Shown: piece by piece, positions 40,192-53,315 of the stretch | How positions within the stretch are numbered: position 1 is the first letter of the stretch | Layout of the letters: every line of letters begins with the position of its first letter | From: Schistosoma haematobium | Lineage: Eukaryota; Platyhelminthes; Trematoda; Strigeidida; Schistosomatidae | Reading direction: 5' to 3' | DNA length: 64,000 nt | NCBI RefSeq assembly: GCF_000699445.3 | Contig: NC_067195.1 | Location: 12,894,787-12,958,786 of the forward strand | Notes under the pieces: model-generated | Databases searched by the model: none | Told to the model about the DNA's origin: nothing | The model's input: the letters and a program-made list of their open reading frames with translations, nothing else | Program-made: the position numbers and the translations under genes

Positions 40192-40679
40192 TCCTGCTGT
40201 AACCTTTTACTTTCTTCATAAAAAAGTGGTTGTGTCTTCCTTAACTGAAAGATTTCTTCTGATTGTACCTTTCCGTTCCCCCATTTTTACCATTATTATT
40301 ATTACACCACCTTACATTTATCTCTTCGTTATTATTCTCTTTTTTTTCTTTTCCTTCCCCTTAAATTCTCATTGTTTTGTGTGGCGCATTCTTGTACCAA
40401 TATTTATGTGTTCAAATAAGTAAATAAAATCTTACTTTCCCTACCCACCACTGTTCACGATCACTGCGTAGTTTTCTTATCAGCCTTCGCTTAAGCTGCT
40501 TCCGCTCTTCGTTATGTTCAGAGCCAGATGGGGTGAGCTTCCGATCATCCATCAGCACGGTAGATGCTGCTGAGATCCAGTGTTTCTCCCTAAGCGTATG
40601 GTTTACCGTACTAGCAGATATCACCGCTGTTTCCACAGCTTCTCGGATGTCATTCCACTCTGCCTAGGGGTGGGCATCA

Positions 40680-41702
40680 CTTGGCTGCCTAACTGTTTTT
40701 CTCGTTATTCCTGAAGTAAATTCTTAGCTTGGCTATCATTAAGTTGGACCCTAAGAGGTTTCCTTGCAGCGTCTTTCCTACGCCCAGTAAGACGTAGACA
40801 AATACGCGCTCGCACTAGAGCATGATCAGAATCCAAGCGCGTGCTCCAGAACGAGCGACAGTCTTCTATCGAACCCCTCTATCGGTGGCTTATAGCGATG
40901 TGAACTATTTGGGTCCAACGTTGGGACGAATTCTGGGGTCACCATGTCAAAAGATGGTTTTCCTTATGCTTAAAGTTAGTATTTGCAAGGAACAGGCGGT
41001 TATCTGAGCATAGCTGCAACAGACGGTCGCCATTATCTGTTCTTTGAGCCACAGCACCATACGATCCACCCAGGTGTCTTTCCCTATCGCTTAGTTTACC
41101 TACTTGAGCATTAAAGTCACCAGCCACTTACTATCATCAGAGCGCCTAGCTTTTCGGAGGTCGGAAAGCTTTCTGTAAAACTCATCTTTTACAGCATCTG
41201 AGCTGCAGTCAGTGGCAGAATAGGCGGAGACGACGAAGAGGCAACGACGAGTGTCCCTATCCTTCTGAGTCCTTACTTTTCCGTTTAGTCGAACAGCGCA
41301 CAAGTGACTGTCTGCTGGGATCCAGTCTAAGAGAGCTTGTTCTGCCCTAGGACTCAATGCTATACCTACGCCGGCGAGGCCACGGGAAGCAGCATCATGG
41401 CTTCCAGATAAACGAAGCGTCAGTCGAGTTGGTTCTTTATTTTGACATGGTGAGGTCAAATGAATGACGCTACTCGGATCCTGTATGCGCGTTTCAGAGA
41501 CGCAGCACACATCGATGACGCGAGATTCTAAATTCCTAGCTAAGGAAGCCCGTTGTCCTATTTGGCACAGTGTTCGTACGTTAAAAGCTCCTAAGTGTAG
41601 TTTAGAGCGTGGTTTCAGGAGACCAGGAATAACGTTCCGCGTACTCGAATCGTTTGCCCTAGCGGTGCGAGGTGATAAAGAGAGGTGAGGAGGGTTGGTC
41701 AT
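40680..41702 (-). pseudogene. RTE copy B endonuclease domain
   Basis: The minus-strand frame 41,702-41,100 holds LHLGAFNVRTLCQIGQR (N-terminal Asn motif), VCCVSETRIQD (catalytic Glu) and CLFVVSAYSATDCS. A frameshift follows near 41,110. The frame at 41,127-40,939 continues with MAGDFNAQVGKL (catalytic Asp/Asn), RTDNGDRLLQLC and LFLANTNF. A second frameshift leads to WTQIVHIAISHRWRG and DSDHALV (the final Asp-His pair) around 40,800-40,930. The motif order and content are those of RTE-type APE endonucleases, which nick target DNA to prime reverse transcription. The motifs are intact but the frame is not. Confidence 0.88.
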
Positions 41703-42314
41703 GGAGATAAGAGAGGTATTAGGAGGTGTAGGAAGGATTTGAATATGACCAACTTGGTCTCGTGTGTTGTTACGGGTATGAGGGCTGATGTCACTTCACG
41801 GCTTCCCACACCGTGGGAGGGTATTTCTTAAGTAAACACCTGAAAGGAAAGTTGGATTAGTGTCGGTCTTGACGACCTGGGGGCGTAACCACAGAGCCCA
41901 AGGGACAACTGCTTGAGGCCGGTTGCGCGCGGCCTTTTTGTGGGAGGTTTTTGACGTGTTAGCTCCGTTCTTCAAAGGACCTTACCTCCGGAGACGGAGA
42001 CCCGTGAGGTAAGGTGAGGCGTGACATTTTTATGGCCGACCTTTTCTAACCCCTTCCTTCCTCGTGGGAAGGCAGCATCGCTGCAGATACTGGTTGCTCG
42101 AGGGGAACATCTTACTGCTGTCACACCCCTCTGCAGTCAGCAGTACGACTTCGCCCTCAGACCTTGAGTTGCTGCTTTTAGTCTAACTGTTCTCCAATCG
42201 ACCTGCCTGGCATGGTAGAACCTACAGGAACATATGTTCCAGCCAATATAGCTCGGTCGGGTCATCACGATGGGCAATCTCGACCACCACGTCAAGGTAG
42301 CAGCTACCGTCGGG
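41703..42314 (-). other. RTE copy B 5' untranslated region
   Basis: GC-richer than its surroundings. It contains several short inverted repeats (for example GGTAAGGTCC-type arms around 41,975-42,015), a layout typical of a structured retrotransposon leader. It lies directly upstream of the endonuclease start in element sense and ends at the target-site duplication. No open frame of note. Confidence 0.6.
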
Positions 42315-42326
42315 AGTACTAAATAG

Positions 42327-42948
42327 CAAAGATATCGAACGGTTGTTGGTCTGTGTCATGAATTAACTGAACGTGAGGATGTAATTGTTTAGACTCCAGC
42401 TTAGTGATTTAAAAGTAACGTGGTCGCTGCAGCAGTACAAGTTTATTTGCTTGACCCATTCATAAGACTAAATAACTGCTTAGTACCTTTTTGATTTTCG
42501 GTGATTCTTTAGTTGATATCTACGTGTAACAAAAAATCATCCTTAATAAGACTGAACAGACCCAGCAAGTAAACAGTCGTAAGGTTATTCTGAATTCCTT
42601 GATTATGAATGGTAAATGCTTGTGATGGCACACAAACTTCACTGTTTAATGAAGCCTTAAATACATTGTGACAAATATTCAATTTTTGTCACGCATCTGC
42701 TAGTTTTTTGTTACCACTAGCCAGAAATATGTTCTACATAGGCTTTTAAATCCAGTAGAAACGTCTTAGTAAATTAGTTATCTTTCGTATCTTCACAGCA
42801 TTTTAATTCATGTTCTTCGTAAGAAATATTAACTAAAGATCGAGTTCAGTACTTTTAAGGAAACTTTTTTTCTGCTAGTCTCATTTTTTGTGTTTTTCGC
42901 AATTCTCTACAGATTTTAAAATGATGTTTTCTTTCCTACTAACTTCAG
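42327..42948. other. AT-rich stretch upstream of the first supported MARCHF6 exon
   Basis: No long frame and no clear promoter. It is probably 5' flank or first intron of the ligase gene, between the RTE target-site duplication and the RING-CH exon. Confidence 0.5.
42605..42611 (+). other. MARCHF6: Possible micro start exon of MARCHF6 (tentative)
   Basis: ATGAATG followed by the donor GTAAAT would supply Met-Asn and the first base of an Asp codon that the next exon (starting AC) completes, giving M-N-D before FCRVCR. The phase fits and animal homologues have short N-termini before the RING-CH. A seven-base exon is easily matched by chance, and the true first exon may lie elsewhere. Confidence 0.15.
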
Positions 42949-43045
42949 ACTTTTGTCGAGTTTGCCGATGTGAGGGGACTGCTTCGAAACCTCTATTTCA
43001 TCCTTGTTTGTGCATTGGGAGTATTAAATATATTCATCAAGATTG
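42949..43045 (+). CDS. MARCHF6: MARCHF6 exon: first half of RING-CH
   Basis: It begins in phase 2 (AC completes a codon, probably Asp) after acceptor CTTCAG. It encodes [20 protein letters not shown] and on to IHQD, giving zinc ligands CxxC, CxC and His. It ends TG before donor GTAGGT, so the Cys codon is split across the intron. Confidence 0.92.
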
Positions 43046-46000
43046 GTAGGTTTGTAGACATTGTTTGTGAGTTTCTTCTAACCGTAATCCTGTTTTGTTC
43101 ATCCACTAAAGCAGACCTTTCAAATAAGCAATGATTTGTCATGACATTAACTCAATAATAAAACTGATAGTTTAGATATGTGGACAAAACTCACAACAAT
43201 TAAATCACTTGCTCCAAAATGTTTCACTTCTTTCTATCTGGGACGTCAAGTAGTGTCGTTGGTGCATAGAAATATACATTACAAGTAGCGATCTAGATTA
43301 TTGACTACTTTAATATGATAGTCTTTCAGTTTGACTTCCGACTATGTTCTGAAAAGTTCAGTCGTTTACTATATCTGCATGTTATTCTATCGTATTTACT
43401 CAGCATAAAACTCGTTTCAGGTTATTTTTTAAAGTGTAATCAATCATCACTGTAAAGGGAACCTGTATATGAAGAGTTGTACTTTCTCACAAAATATATA
43501 TCCTTCGTGGTAGTAGCCCAGGCTTGCTTATATCTGGTCGTCTCTGATTGCTGTGTTGGAAAAACGCTGATCACTTATACTTGGAACGAGGGACCTCTGA
43601 GATTCCCACGACCCAAAAGGAAGAACACTAAGACTGGTATAAGTGAAGATTTATTAGCCCTAAAACACTATGACGACGATGACCCTAGTCTAAAATACAC
43701 TCATTTATATATTGATTGTACACCCATTTTTGATTAATAATTAGGATGAAATCACACATATGAAAAATACATAAAGTTATAAGAAATCACATACTGAGCA
43801 TAGTTCATGTCAATGGAATACACGAATATCATGTTTTGCAGAATAAAATATCATACAAGACAATAAAACAAATACTACATTGAGTAATCATTACATTGAA
43901 TCAAAACAGAAGTAGTCTTGGACAAAACTCATAATGAGTAAATCAATCGAAAATTGACTTTTCTTTCCATCATATCAGGCAGTCAGTTCGGTCAAGAGTT
44001 TTGAAGGCATATTGTAGAGTATTTGCGTGCAGTCACACTTGGATTGTATTAAGTACTGCGTTAGTATTTTCAAGTTGCATACCAAAGAGTACCTCGTAAC
44101 AATACGTAACTATCTAGCTGTGTATCCTTGATCAACCACTCTGACCGTTCCGATTTGTCATCCAAATAACTAAATATCAGTTTTATATTCAGCTAAAATG
44201 ATCAAAACACAGATTTGTGAGTATTATAACTGAATCATATTTGATAACCATGCTGCTTATTCGTATGAGGGTAAATAAATAGTTTTGATATACAACTAAT
44301 TCAAGTTCATTTAGCCTTTTATACTTCACTCTGTTGCTTATATTTCACTCGTGGAAATCATGAGTGGACCGATAACTCAGTGGTTAAAGCGTTCGAATTT
44401 CAGCCACTAACTCACGGGTTTGTAACCTGCTCCACTTTCGGTCTAGACCGCCAGGTAATGTCACAAACCCTCACACTTATGTGACCCAAAACCAAGAATA
44501 TGAATCTGTATCTGATGAACTAGTTAGTAATAAAAATAGAAAGATAGTTATTAGTACATTTTATAATTCCTATAATTTTTTTAGCCTCATTCGTTGGCTT
44601 GAGTATAGCAAAAGAAATACTTGTGAATTATGTAATCATCGGTTTGCTTTCACTCGAATTTATGCATCTGACACTCCACGATTTCTGCCGCTCACCGTGT
44701 TGGCTGTGGGACTGGCCAACAGCTTGCGTCGATTTGTACTAAACTGGATTCACTTGTCGATTGTCTTCACTGCATGGTTGGTTGTAGTTCCTTTATCTGC
44801 CTGTCGCATGTACCGTTGTCTTTTTACTGGTAGCGTTTTCTCACTCCTCACACTTCCATTAGACATGGTTTCCACAAAACACTTATTACAAGATTGTGTT
44901 CAGGTAGGTTCGAATTAATTGTTTACTTAGATATTTAGCTTCTATATTTTATATTTTTTATGCACCCCGTTATTTGTTGCACACTCTTTAAAACTGAAAT
45001 CCGATCTATGGAGTCTTTTAAGCATCTTTTAGCAATGACCGTTAAAAAATAATTTGGCTGGACGTTGCTAAAAAATAAAGCCGTTTAGTTAAACAGCAAG
45101 TGTAGATTTTCATATCGAGTTTCACAGTCAAGAATGCTGGTGGTGGTCGTATATAGCCACGACCTGGATGCTGTTGTTTAATATGCTTACTGTAACGGCC
45201 TGATGGATCCTTACTGACTGAATAACTAGTTTCTCGAGGTTCTATCATGCTAAATGAACCACTTCAAAAACCATGAAACTAAATTTGGCACATTTAAAGT
45301 TATGTGACAACACTATAGTGCTAACTGCTTCGCGGTAAGATGTTCCATAAATAACCAAAGTCGTCAGCGATTCTGGTTTCCCACGTTGGTAATTAGCATT
45401 AGGAAAAATGGGTCCTAAAAATATCCCACCCTCTGCCTCACGGATTTCCAGTCTCAGTCATAACGGTTGAAAAGTATGTAATTAATTCAACATAAAGAAT
45501 CACTCATACGAAGAGTGTAATCAACCTCAAACGAATGTTCCTGGAGCCAGTACACTTTCAACAATAATAAAGTTTATTTAGAAATCTTTAAACTGAATCT
45601 TCTTTCAGAGCATGAATTGCCAATATGTGTTAACCCCTTACACTCTTCAACAGTACTTGTTTTCAACTAGTTCGCTAGTAAACCCCTTCCTCCGCTCCAT
45701 AATCATCTATTCCCGTCGCTAATCCTTCTCTGATTTTATATTTTTCCATATATCGTAATATTTTTAACAGACAACTTTAACATTCAAATGGGTAGTCCAC
45801 GTCATACTGTAAAACATCCACGTGGGTCTTCCTGCGTCCTGTTTCATAGAACAGATAACGATGACCGCCTTCTAATTCTGTACTCAGAAAATCGTCTATT
45901 CTTAACCATTGTCTACTCTTGGGATAAAAAAGATCGTAAGATCTGACAACTTTTAGAAACCTAATGATGAGCGGATATTATTATTATTATTATCAGCTTT

Positions 46001-49000
46001 ATTCAATACTATATTTTTGGTACAATATAGAATTCTCAGCGTAAAGTATTTCAACAAGTTTCCGTTTCTTTCTTCTTGGTCGGTCCTGGCGATAAATATT
46101 GAGTGATCGCCACTTAGATGTTAGCAGTTCACTGAATAATGTGCATTCTTTTCGTTGTATATTGCCAGCAACCACATTTTATCTTATTGAATTTTTTGTA
46201 ACTTTGACAGCGAAAGGTTGTACACTTTTCAGAAACGCAGCAGAATAGGTCATGCGATTAATAAACATAATGATATATTAAAACAAACAAAATTAGATAA
46301 CTTGTCGAAATATCTAGATGGCAGAAACAAGTAGCCCAGATGCTCAAGCAGGCCGCTGTTAAAAAGGAAATTTATGGTTCTTAATCACATATGCAGACTC
46401 TAATGTGAGTGCGCGTTTGTCAACATTTTATTAGGCTCAGAGTAATTTCAACGGGAAGTTGGAGAGCTCAGTTCGAAGATGTAAGGTGAAAATAAACTGG
46501 TATTTAATCGATCATGAAAGAGATGTTGATATCGAAGTATCATGACATAGTTAAATCTACAGCTAAGGAACCAAGTTGCCGTACTTTAATAGCATTAGAA
46601 ACATCAATTACATGACTTTCGAAATTTATAGCCAGGTATCCCTTGTCTAATCAGCGTGAATGTGAAGACATAGAAGACATTAAGTTTTAGAATAACTGTA
46701 TCACTCGTCAAAATTGATACAAGTTTTCATAAATCAACCATTCTTTGGTTTAAAACCGTTTAGGCACCGGGATTTTCAACCTAGACGAGTTGTTGAGTTC
46801 GTTAAGTATCGATATTAATTTAAGAGAAGACATGAGTCGTATAGAAATGAGACGGAAAAGAGACTGAAAGCAACATAAAATATGATAAGATAATCTTAGT
46901 TTTTGTAATTTCCAAGGTTTAGCATTTTAAGTGTGTGAATGGTATTCGTTTTTATGCTAGTGATTATCATTTACTGATTGAGGACTGTAATACTATCCAA
47001 AGAGAAACAAGTGGAAATCATTTCTAATTATTTTATTTAATTCACATAAGGATATATCTCCATGATGGCCAGTCAATGAACTGCGTTCATACACCATTCT
47101 TTTCCCCAGGGCAGGGTCTATGTACATTTTTGGTTTGCAGTTAGCATTCTAAACCCCTATACCTATACCAGCTTTAAACATCTATCGACAAGGTTAAAGA
47201 GTTGAACATCCACTCTCATTTCCTTACTCTCTGTCTCCACACAATTTTTAATTGAACAAAGTCAATCTTAACTAACATTATATGTCACAGTATTGCCGGA
47301 TGCAAACTTGTCTTTTTCTATTGATCTATTCATATCATTCTTTCTTTTCTATGTCCTTCGAAATATTCTCATTTTTGTTTTACGTGGTGAATTTTCTGAA
47401 ATATTTCTTTTATACTATTAAGTTTCCTCTGCATTTATTTCTGCTATACGTAAATAAATAGATTTGAGAATATATATATATATATATATATTCAATAAAT
47501 TCCAGTGGTATAATATCTTACTTAATTTATTCATCTTAGGGTTTCATTATTGTAATCTTTGCATTGGCCGCATTTTTGGGTTATGTTTCATTGCGAGAAC
47601 AACTTCTCCAAGGAACACCAGCATGGTTGGAACGTGATGCTCATGCAGGTATTTTCATTTTGTATTTTGTATCGTTTAGATGGAATTCAGTTTAATTTAT
47701 CTCTGTATACAGTATTATTCTTCTCAAAATGGTTAAGGATGGATTTATTTTATTAAATCAGAATATAGGAATATTGCACTGTTACACTACCGTGGTTTTC
47801 TACAAACATGTCTAGCACTATTATAATGTTTGTGTATACTCATCGAAGTGCTTTAACAATTCAGTATTTTCAAAATACGTAAAAATTTTGTACCATTCGG
47901 CAACGTAAAAGATCATTCACCACTTAATTTTATGCGTTGTGAATTCAAAGTGGTTTGGAAGTGAAAGAGAGAGTTAAGGTAAATAATCAGTTTTGAAAAT
48001 CACTTCGTTACAAACCGAAGGGATTACTATAATCCATAATTAGCTGTATGATGTGGAAAACATAAAGGACAATAAATATGGATATCATCTCATATCTACG
48101 TTTAAAATGTGGAACGCATGAATGGACAAAGCTGAATTTAGACAGGTTAGTAAGCAAAGATTCCAAATCGGTTGATATAGTTGTGAATCTTCATCGTATG
48201 CCTAAATATCGCCTAATTTGATGCAACTTTTTAGCTGGCGTAGGAGTGGGTTAAAAGAAAATTAGGGGTGCCTAAATCAGGAATTGGCATCAGTCCATGA
48301 AGTCACTGACTATTTGTCTAAGTCATTTTTGTCGATTCAAACTACCTGGTTGAAGTCGTCATTAGAACTATCATCAGTAGAAACAAACGGACGGTATGTT
48401 TTAGAGTCAGTTTCAGTGGTACAGATGCATTCACTGTTTATCTTCCTCTTTATTTTAAATCCGAGTTTCCCTACATACATACCTTTTCATTCTGTCTTTT
48501 AAGACCATATTCTCAATTTTCAGTCTTTCTCATTGTCATTGCTATCAGATTATTTAAATCTCTTACTATTCATCTTGTTCTTTTCACCTCGTTGTGTGAA
48601 TGTATTCTGGCAACACGAGCTAACGCTTATTTGTGCCAGGCTTCAAGTTGACTATGACTGACTGAATTACTGCACTAAAGATAAATATTTACTAAGGTGA
48701 AGTGCTTTAGTCGCAGTATATTTTAGATAAGAACTAATTAGCGTTATATTACTTTGATCCGACAATCAAAGTCATTTAAGAAAAATATATTCTCTAGAAA
48801 GTTTGTTAAGTTTTTTTCCATCCACATAGTTCCCTTTATTATTTTAAAGAGAGCAAGAACAAAGATTGGTGCAGAATAATATGAACTCATTTTATTTTGT
48901 TAGGTTCTCATCAGCAGCTCTCTTTAAGTTTTTTTTATTCACAACCAAATGATTTATCCAAGTTAATTTTAAAAAGCCTATAGTATAGTTATTTTACGTC

Positions 49001-52000
49001 TAACTCGTTTTTACTCTTAACACAAAATGTTACTAAAGAGTACATTATGTTTTAAAAAAAGTAAATTGAGGCTTATTAGTGCAAACAACCTCAACCCACT
49101 AATGGATTTTAGCAACTTGAACCGACCTACATACGTACGAAGTTCTACGTTGTGACTGACTGACCTGTACATTAGTAAACTAACTATCTAAATGAAAGAA
49201 ATTTTAGCGTCACTGGATTTTCCATAATTAAAACTGGTCAGTAACTTTGCAATTTTTTTATTATATACAAGCATATATACAAGAATTCTTCATAACATAA
49301 CAGCCTTATAATAAGAAATAAACCACTATATGGTATGTACTACTTGTACGGACTGCTGTAAGTAGTATATATCAGGAATTGGGAGTAAAATTCTTGTAGA
49401 CAGAAGAGGAAAATAAAGAGAAATGAAGGAAAAGCAGGCTCAGTTCGAGTAGCGACAGTAGTGAAAGAACTATGGAACTTATAAGTGACAATTCAAGGAA
49501 AATGTCCAAATGATGTATTCAATGTCGTTTTCATATTTTACGAAGTACGTAATTTTGCTTAATAGTATAAATTGCTTTACTCTAACCTAGTCTTCATTCA
49601 GTTCAAGCATACAACTTTTTTATTAGCTAGTATTTTATCTTCAGTAGACAAGTTTTATGTGAAGTTACATTTCAAACGTATATCAGATAATCCAAGCTGA
49701 ACAACCACTGAAAATTTAGAATTATAAAACTATGTAGAGATTCGTTTTGAAAAAAATTTTAGACATTCAATATTTGTCTAGGTATTTTGTCAAAAATTTA
49801 AATGTAAATTTCTTCTGTGTTTCGATCACGAATTTATTTGTGAATTCCAGAAGCTCGTGGTGCTGATCCTCCCCATCCTCCTCGTCCTGCCGCTGGGGTC
49901 AATGGTAGGCGACCTCTATTTCCGGATATTTTCAATATTTTTGGTGTTGCAAATGGTGGTGGTTTAGGTGCTGCAGTTTTCGGTGAAGGCAACGAAGATC
50001 CTATTGAACCTGAAATATTTAACAATGATGAACAGCATCATCAGACTGTTCAACAAGAATTAGTGAATTCTGAACATATCACGTGTTCCTCTCTAAATCA
50101 ACAACAACCGGTGATTAACAGTGGTATCTCAGAACCGTTAGAGCCTTCACATGAATCGGTAGATACTGTAAATCGTGGATCATCATCTAATCCACAACAA
50201 TTGGCTTGGTATATGGAAAATACAGGAGTTAATTTGGAGGGGGATATTCCTGACGAAGATGGTAGAGCCAATAACGATCCAGCAGATGCAGATGGTGCAC
50301 CAGAAGCTATGAATTGGAAACATTTATTGGGTCTAGATGGATCTTTAAATTTTCTGGAACACGTTTTGTGGCTTATTGCTTTAAATACTTTGTTTATTGT
50401 CATATTTGGTAAGTTTCGTGGTGTAGTAAAAGTATAATTTAGGGTGTTTGTAGTCAACGTGATTTGTATTTGCACCGCTAATATTTTACCTACTAGTAGT
50501 ATATCAATTAGATTTTCGTTGATTGGGATCTAATGTCAAGCAATTTTTGATGTTTACAGTAAAGCTATACAGAAAGAATGGTGTTAAATGCGTTTATTGG
50601 GTTTATACACTGTAACTACACAAAGCATGTCAAATAAAACTTGATTTGTAATGGAAAATGAAATTCAACTATATGTCCTGTATATACATGTTATAAAGTA
50701 ACTACTACGAATATCTAATCAAATACATGATAACAACAACTAAATAGTTCACATAATGTTGTGGCACTAATATAGCCCTTAAGTTGATCTCATTAATGAG
50801 ATAGTAATTTGTAGCTCAGGTGGATGATTTAGGTGAATTTTTGTTCGCTGCGCTGGATGATTTGGTTGTGGAGCTTTCATTGTTCCTCTGAACAACAGCG
50901 CAAACTTCAAGTAGAAGTGAAGTGTTCAAATTTCTCCATATATGACCCATAGCCTGTCCTGTGTACCTCGTTCTTGATTGGTCAACAATAACAAATCAAG
51001 ACCGAGGTTTACAGGACAAGCGGTGAGTCATATGTGGAGAAATTTGAACACTTCACTTTTACCTGAAGTTTTTACTGATGTTGTTCAGAAGAATAATGAA
51101 AGCTCCACGACTAAACCATCCAGCTCAGTGAACGAAACTCCACCTAAATCCTTACATTGTGCTTAGGCTAACTGTACTGAGCAACAGTGGTAAATAAGAG
51201 CTGAATATGAAATATACTGAAAGAATTTATTTTTCAGCACTTATATATTAGCAGATAAATAAGTGATTAGATGAAGTGTCGGAGTTGATAACACTCTAAC
51301 TTCGAGAAAGTTAATAATTACTCAATTCAAGTTGCCAGATAATCAGGACAGCGAGATGTAATCATCATGACAAATTTCAATGTAGTAGAAGTGGTAACAA
51401 TATCGGTAGTAGTAGAAAACATTCGGCACGGACAATATAATGCAAAATGAGTTCGCGGAATAAAATGTATGAAATTTTGAAACCCATGTTATAAAAGAAG
51501 ACAAAGAGCGAATTCTGTGCCATCGTGAAGGATTATGAGCCATATGACCCAATGAATAATTCGCTATTACTAATGGAAGGAAATTTTAAGATTGAAACAG
51601 TTCAAATTTAAACAATTATTTGTTTCTGCTCGTTTATCTGCTTTCGTATTAAAATGAAACATTTTGTACTATGATTATTACTGCTGAGGTCATTAATGCA
51701 ACCTATGCGTCAGTATTCTAACCCTGATGAGATGTCTAATGTAGGTAAAGTAGTCAGTTTGTGTTCGAAACTAGGTTACTTGTTCTCAATGAAAATGAAG
51801 GGTCTGTTGTATGTCCCACTTCATCAAATAAAATGTAATTGTGACTGTGTTATAACTTGTGGCCTGTGTGCCCTGTTAATGTATAGCGTAATGATACCGC
51901 CTATTAGAGAGCAGTGACTTATCGATCGAACCAGTGAGGCATAAAACACATACGAGCAGTCTAGAGTACCTATCGATCCTGATTCCTGCCTAACCCAGCC

Positions 52001-53262
52001 AGTGAAGTCGAGAACACCAATCTCAGCCTCTGAAATATGAATCACTTATTTCAAGCATACGGGGTTTATATACCAATCAGACAGACCACATCGTACCATA
52101 AAATAGAAAACAACATTTGTAGAAGTTTTGGTCAAATGTGGCTGTGAATGTGGGAGGTAGTAATTAATAGACAGGGCATAATTCAAGAATGGTAAATCGT
52201 ATAATAATAGTTCATAGTTCAAAATAAAGCTCATAATAAAAGGGACATGAATATGTATAGTTTAGTTATTTAACAATTATACGATAAAAATATACGCATA
52301 GTATTGGTCCATAAATGGATCTCAAAAGTTACCATTCATTGTGCTTATCGGGGCATTACAAGCTGTAACACCACTTTCTGCATACTTTTGAATTTGATCT
52401 ACACAATTCCAGCTTTACCAACTGCATTTCTGGTCATTAATGTTTGAGGATAACCATCCTTTTTTAATGTTCAACAAAAGTGTTATATCTAGTGCTGCAC
52501 ATAAGAGCATAATTTCCATTCAGGATTTCATTTTAACTACCTAAAGCTATCTGCATGTTTTCTACAAACAAGCGATTGTATCATCCAAATTTGCCGGATG
52601 AAAAAAGCAAATAAAATGAAAGTTAGAACTTGAAATGAAATCCCCAGGGAAAAATATGCTTTTGCATGAAGCACTCACCCACTAAACGAATGGAAAATGT
52701 TTAATACCGCACACATATTGAGCATTGAAAAACTAAGCGTTACAAGACCACAGACACGTATCATATTCCTTCATTGATGATAATTTTTGCTTAAGTTTTA
52801 ATGACATTTATTAGCCAAGCTTTGTATATTTTTCATGTCACTGATTCACATATACTAAATTCATGATTGTTTTTTATCATGACCATCGTGTAACTTGATT
52901 TTTTACCGGTTCTTTAATATCGTCATATGTGTACGCTTGATTTCCTCTTTTATTTTTCACTAACTGCATCATTTATCTATTTAATTTATAGCCTTTTGTC
53001 CATATCATATGGGTCAGTTTACTGTGTTGGGATTCAATTTGGAGCGTTTTGTAAGTGAATAGTTTTTTCCCTGTTTTGTTGTTAAAGCCAATCACAACTT
53101 ATTATTGTCAATTATCAACAAATATTTTAATTTATATGTAGATTAATGCAACTCACATGGAAGGGTTTAGTACAAGTTTAATTGGTTACATTATTTTCGC
53201 TTTTGCTTTGATTCTTATGCATGAAGTATTCGCTATTCTCAATATGCCTCGGTAAGATAAAT

Positions 53263-53315
<53 letters not shown>

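Larger units (their letters stand above)
36591..40434 (+). mobile_element. RTE-like retrotransposon copy C, full-length, nested inside copy B
   Basis: The element is bounded by a 5-bp duplication CTTTC at 36,586-36,590 and 40,435-40,439. Removing it and one CTTTC rejoins the copy B reading frame exactly across the linker (DREQWWVGK before, AREMEKAAALGN after), matching the equivalent uninterrupted linker of copy C (DREAWWSKRANELEAAA). The element has a 5' UTR of ~660 bp with an internal ATT-rich microsatellite, one pol gene (endonuclease, linker, RT, C-terminal domain) and a 3' UTR ending with an AATAAA signal a few bases before the junction. It differs from copy B in its 3' end, so it is a different RTE subfamily. 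Confidence 0.92.
34547..42326 (-). mobile_element. Near full-length RTE-like retrotransposon copy B, split by a nested insertion
   Basis: Flanking direct repeats AGTACTTAAATAG (34,547-34,559) and AGTACTAAATAG (42,315-42,326) look like a 12-13 bp target-site duplication. The element thus spans 34,560-42,314 on the minus strand. Subtracting the nested element and its 5-bp duplication leaves ~3.9 kb, matching the 3.84 kb of the nested relative. Order in element sense: GC-richer 5' UTR (42,314-41,703), endonuclease (41,702-~40,680), linker to 40,436, interruption, RT and C-terminal domain (36,590-34,781), and 3' UTR ending in CTGACTGAC repeats near 34,560. Frameshifts and a mutated catalytic box show it is dead. 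Confidence 0.88.

Noticed and set aside
51696..52250. Possible LTR or solo LTR
   Set aside because: No TG...CA ends with flanking duplication and no second copy in the window could be identified.
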